A program made the translations under genes and the position numbers. This document shows, piece after piece, positions 14,379 to 14,777 of a stretch of 14,777 nt of DNA. This DNA is from Chitinophagales bacterium. GTDB taxonomy: Bacteria > Bacteroidota > Bacteroidia > Chitinophagales > UBA8649. The notes below the pieces were generated by a model, which saw only the letters and a program-made list of their open reading frames with translations, was not told the DNA's origin and did no database searches. The first letter of the stretch is position 1, and every line of letters begins with the position of its first letter. Location: assembly GCA_016777395.1 (NCBI GenBank), contig JADHRO010000025.1, positions 1 through 14,777 on the forward strand, in the 5' to 3' direction.

Positions 14379-14777
14379 TTATTTTTTCTGTTTAACTAAC
14401 ATACCAGGTTGAATACTTTTCGAACCTTTAAATCTTGTTCCGTAGACAACATTCCCATCGCTATCTAACTGCTCTTCTGTTGCTTCACCCGCATTGTATC
14501 GATTATCCCAAATTGGATATTTTTTGTCCACCTTGCAAGTTCCTATTGACTTCCATGTCGTTTTACCTTCTTTCTTGTCCCATACCATTTCTAGCACTTC
14601 AAATTGAGATTTGGCAGTGACGCCTTCTTTTTCACCTACTAAAACTACAACAGGGTCAACAGAAATAATTGGCATTTTAGGCTTGAACACATCATTGTCC
14701 TTTTGCAATTCAACAAATGCTTTATTGACATTTCTAACTAACGCTTTGTCAATAATTTGATCGAGAGACTTATCCTT
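14379..14777 (-). CDS. C-terminal part of a larger protein with a possible SH3-like beta domain, truncated by the window edge (operon gene A)
   Basis: The frame is open from the last base of the window to the TAA at 14379, giving 132 visible residues; the true start lies beyond the right edge. A TTG near 14708 is an internal Leu. The visible part has an amphipathic helix (IIDKALVRNVNKAFVELQK), then FKPKMPIISVDPVVVLVGEK, EGVTAKSQFEVLEMVWDKKE, WKSIGTCKVDKKYPIWDNR, and finally YGTRFKGSKSIQPGMLVKQ. The scheme of a strand, G.K.GV...F.V.E, a further strand and a PGM-type end suggests a small beta-barrel like the C-terminal domain of FlgT. I recall similar sequences in Bacteroidota without assigned function. 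A signal peptide cannot be checked. It precedes gene B by 4 nt and is co-transcribed with the four genes below. Confidence 0.8.
   Translation of the reverse strand, partial: KDKSLDQIIDKALVRNVNKAFVELQKDNDVFKPKMPIISVDPVVVLVGEKEGVTAKSQFEVLEMVWDKKEGKTTWKSIGTCKVDKKYPIWDNRYNAGEATEEQLDSDGNVVYGTRFKGSKSIQPGMLVKQKK

Noticed and set aside
1..14777. Search for tRNA genes, CRISPR repeats, insertion-sequence ends, integrases or riboswitches
   Set aside because: Intergenic gaps are all about 120 bases or shorter and hold no cloverleaf, regularly spaced repeat, transposase gene or riboswitch-like fold that I could recognise by eye.

Overview
The window looks like an ordinary chromosomal stretch of a member of the Bacteroidota, followed by a less well understood envelope-protein operon. 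The evidence for the phylum is indirect. The DNA is AT-rich, obvious Shine-Dalgarno sites are rare, and several genes have the phylum's TAnnTTTG-type -7 promoter box close upstream. The protein families on the right (a DUF6175-like protein and its neighbours) are ones I associate with Bacteroidota. I cannot name a genus. All stops used are TAA, TAG or TGA, and no rRNA, tRNA, CRISPR array, insertion sequence or attachment site is visible.

Left part (2-4507, + strand): guaB (IMP dehydrogenase, missing only its first few codons at the window edge), pheS (Phe-tRNA synthetase alpha chain), and a 629-residue PLP-dependent enzyme of the Cys/Met-metabolism (trans-sulfuration) family. The last has a long N-terminal half that looks like a decayed copy of the same fold. 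Middle part (4525-11345): acs (acetyl-CoA synthetase, - strand) faces away from folA (dihydrofolate reductase). folA overlaps by 4 nt a BaiN/HI0933-type flavoprotein, which is followed by a polytopic membrane protein. That gene's stop codon interlocks with the stop of a convergent low-molecular-weight protein tyrosine phosphatase. The phosphatase is divergent from mnmE (tRNA modification GTPase). This part is housekeeping metabolism and translation in short transcription units.

Right part (11432-14777, - strand): at least five tightly packed genes (gaps 4-14 nt) transcribed leftwards and still open at the right edge. Four have complete N-termini, and each of those carries a signal peptide or lipobox. 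They encode, in order of transcription, the C-terminal part of a protein with a possible SH3-like beta domain, two mutually paralogous small proteins (one soluble, one lipoprotein), a DUF6175-like protein and a cysteine-containing protein with a probable helical-repeat C-terminus. A perfect 8-bp stem-loop separates this operon from mnmE and probably ends both transcripts. The operon is the best candidate here for an undescribed system. Its parts vaguely recall outer-membrane accessory proteins of the LPP20/FlgP, FlgT and CsgG/LpoB type, but its function is not established.

No gene-free stretch exceeds about 120 bases.
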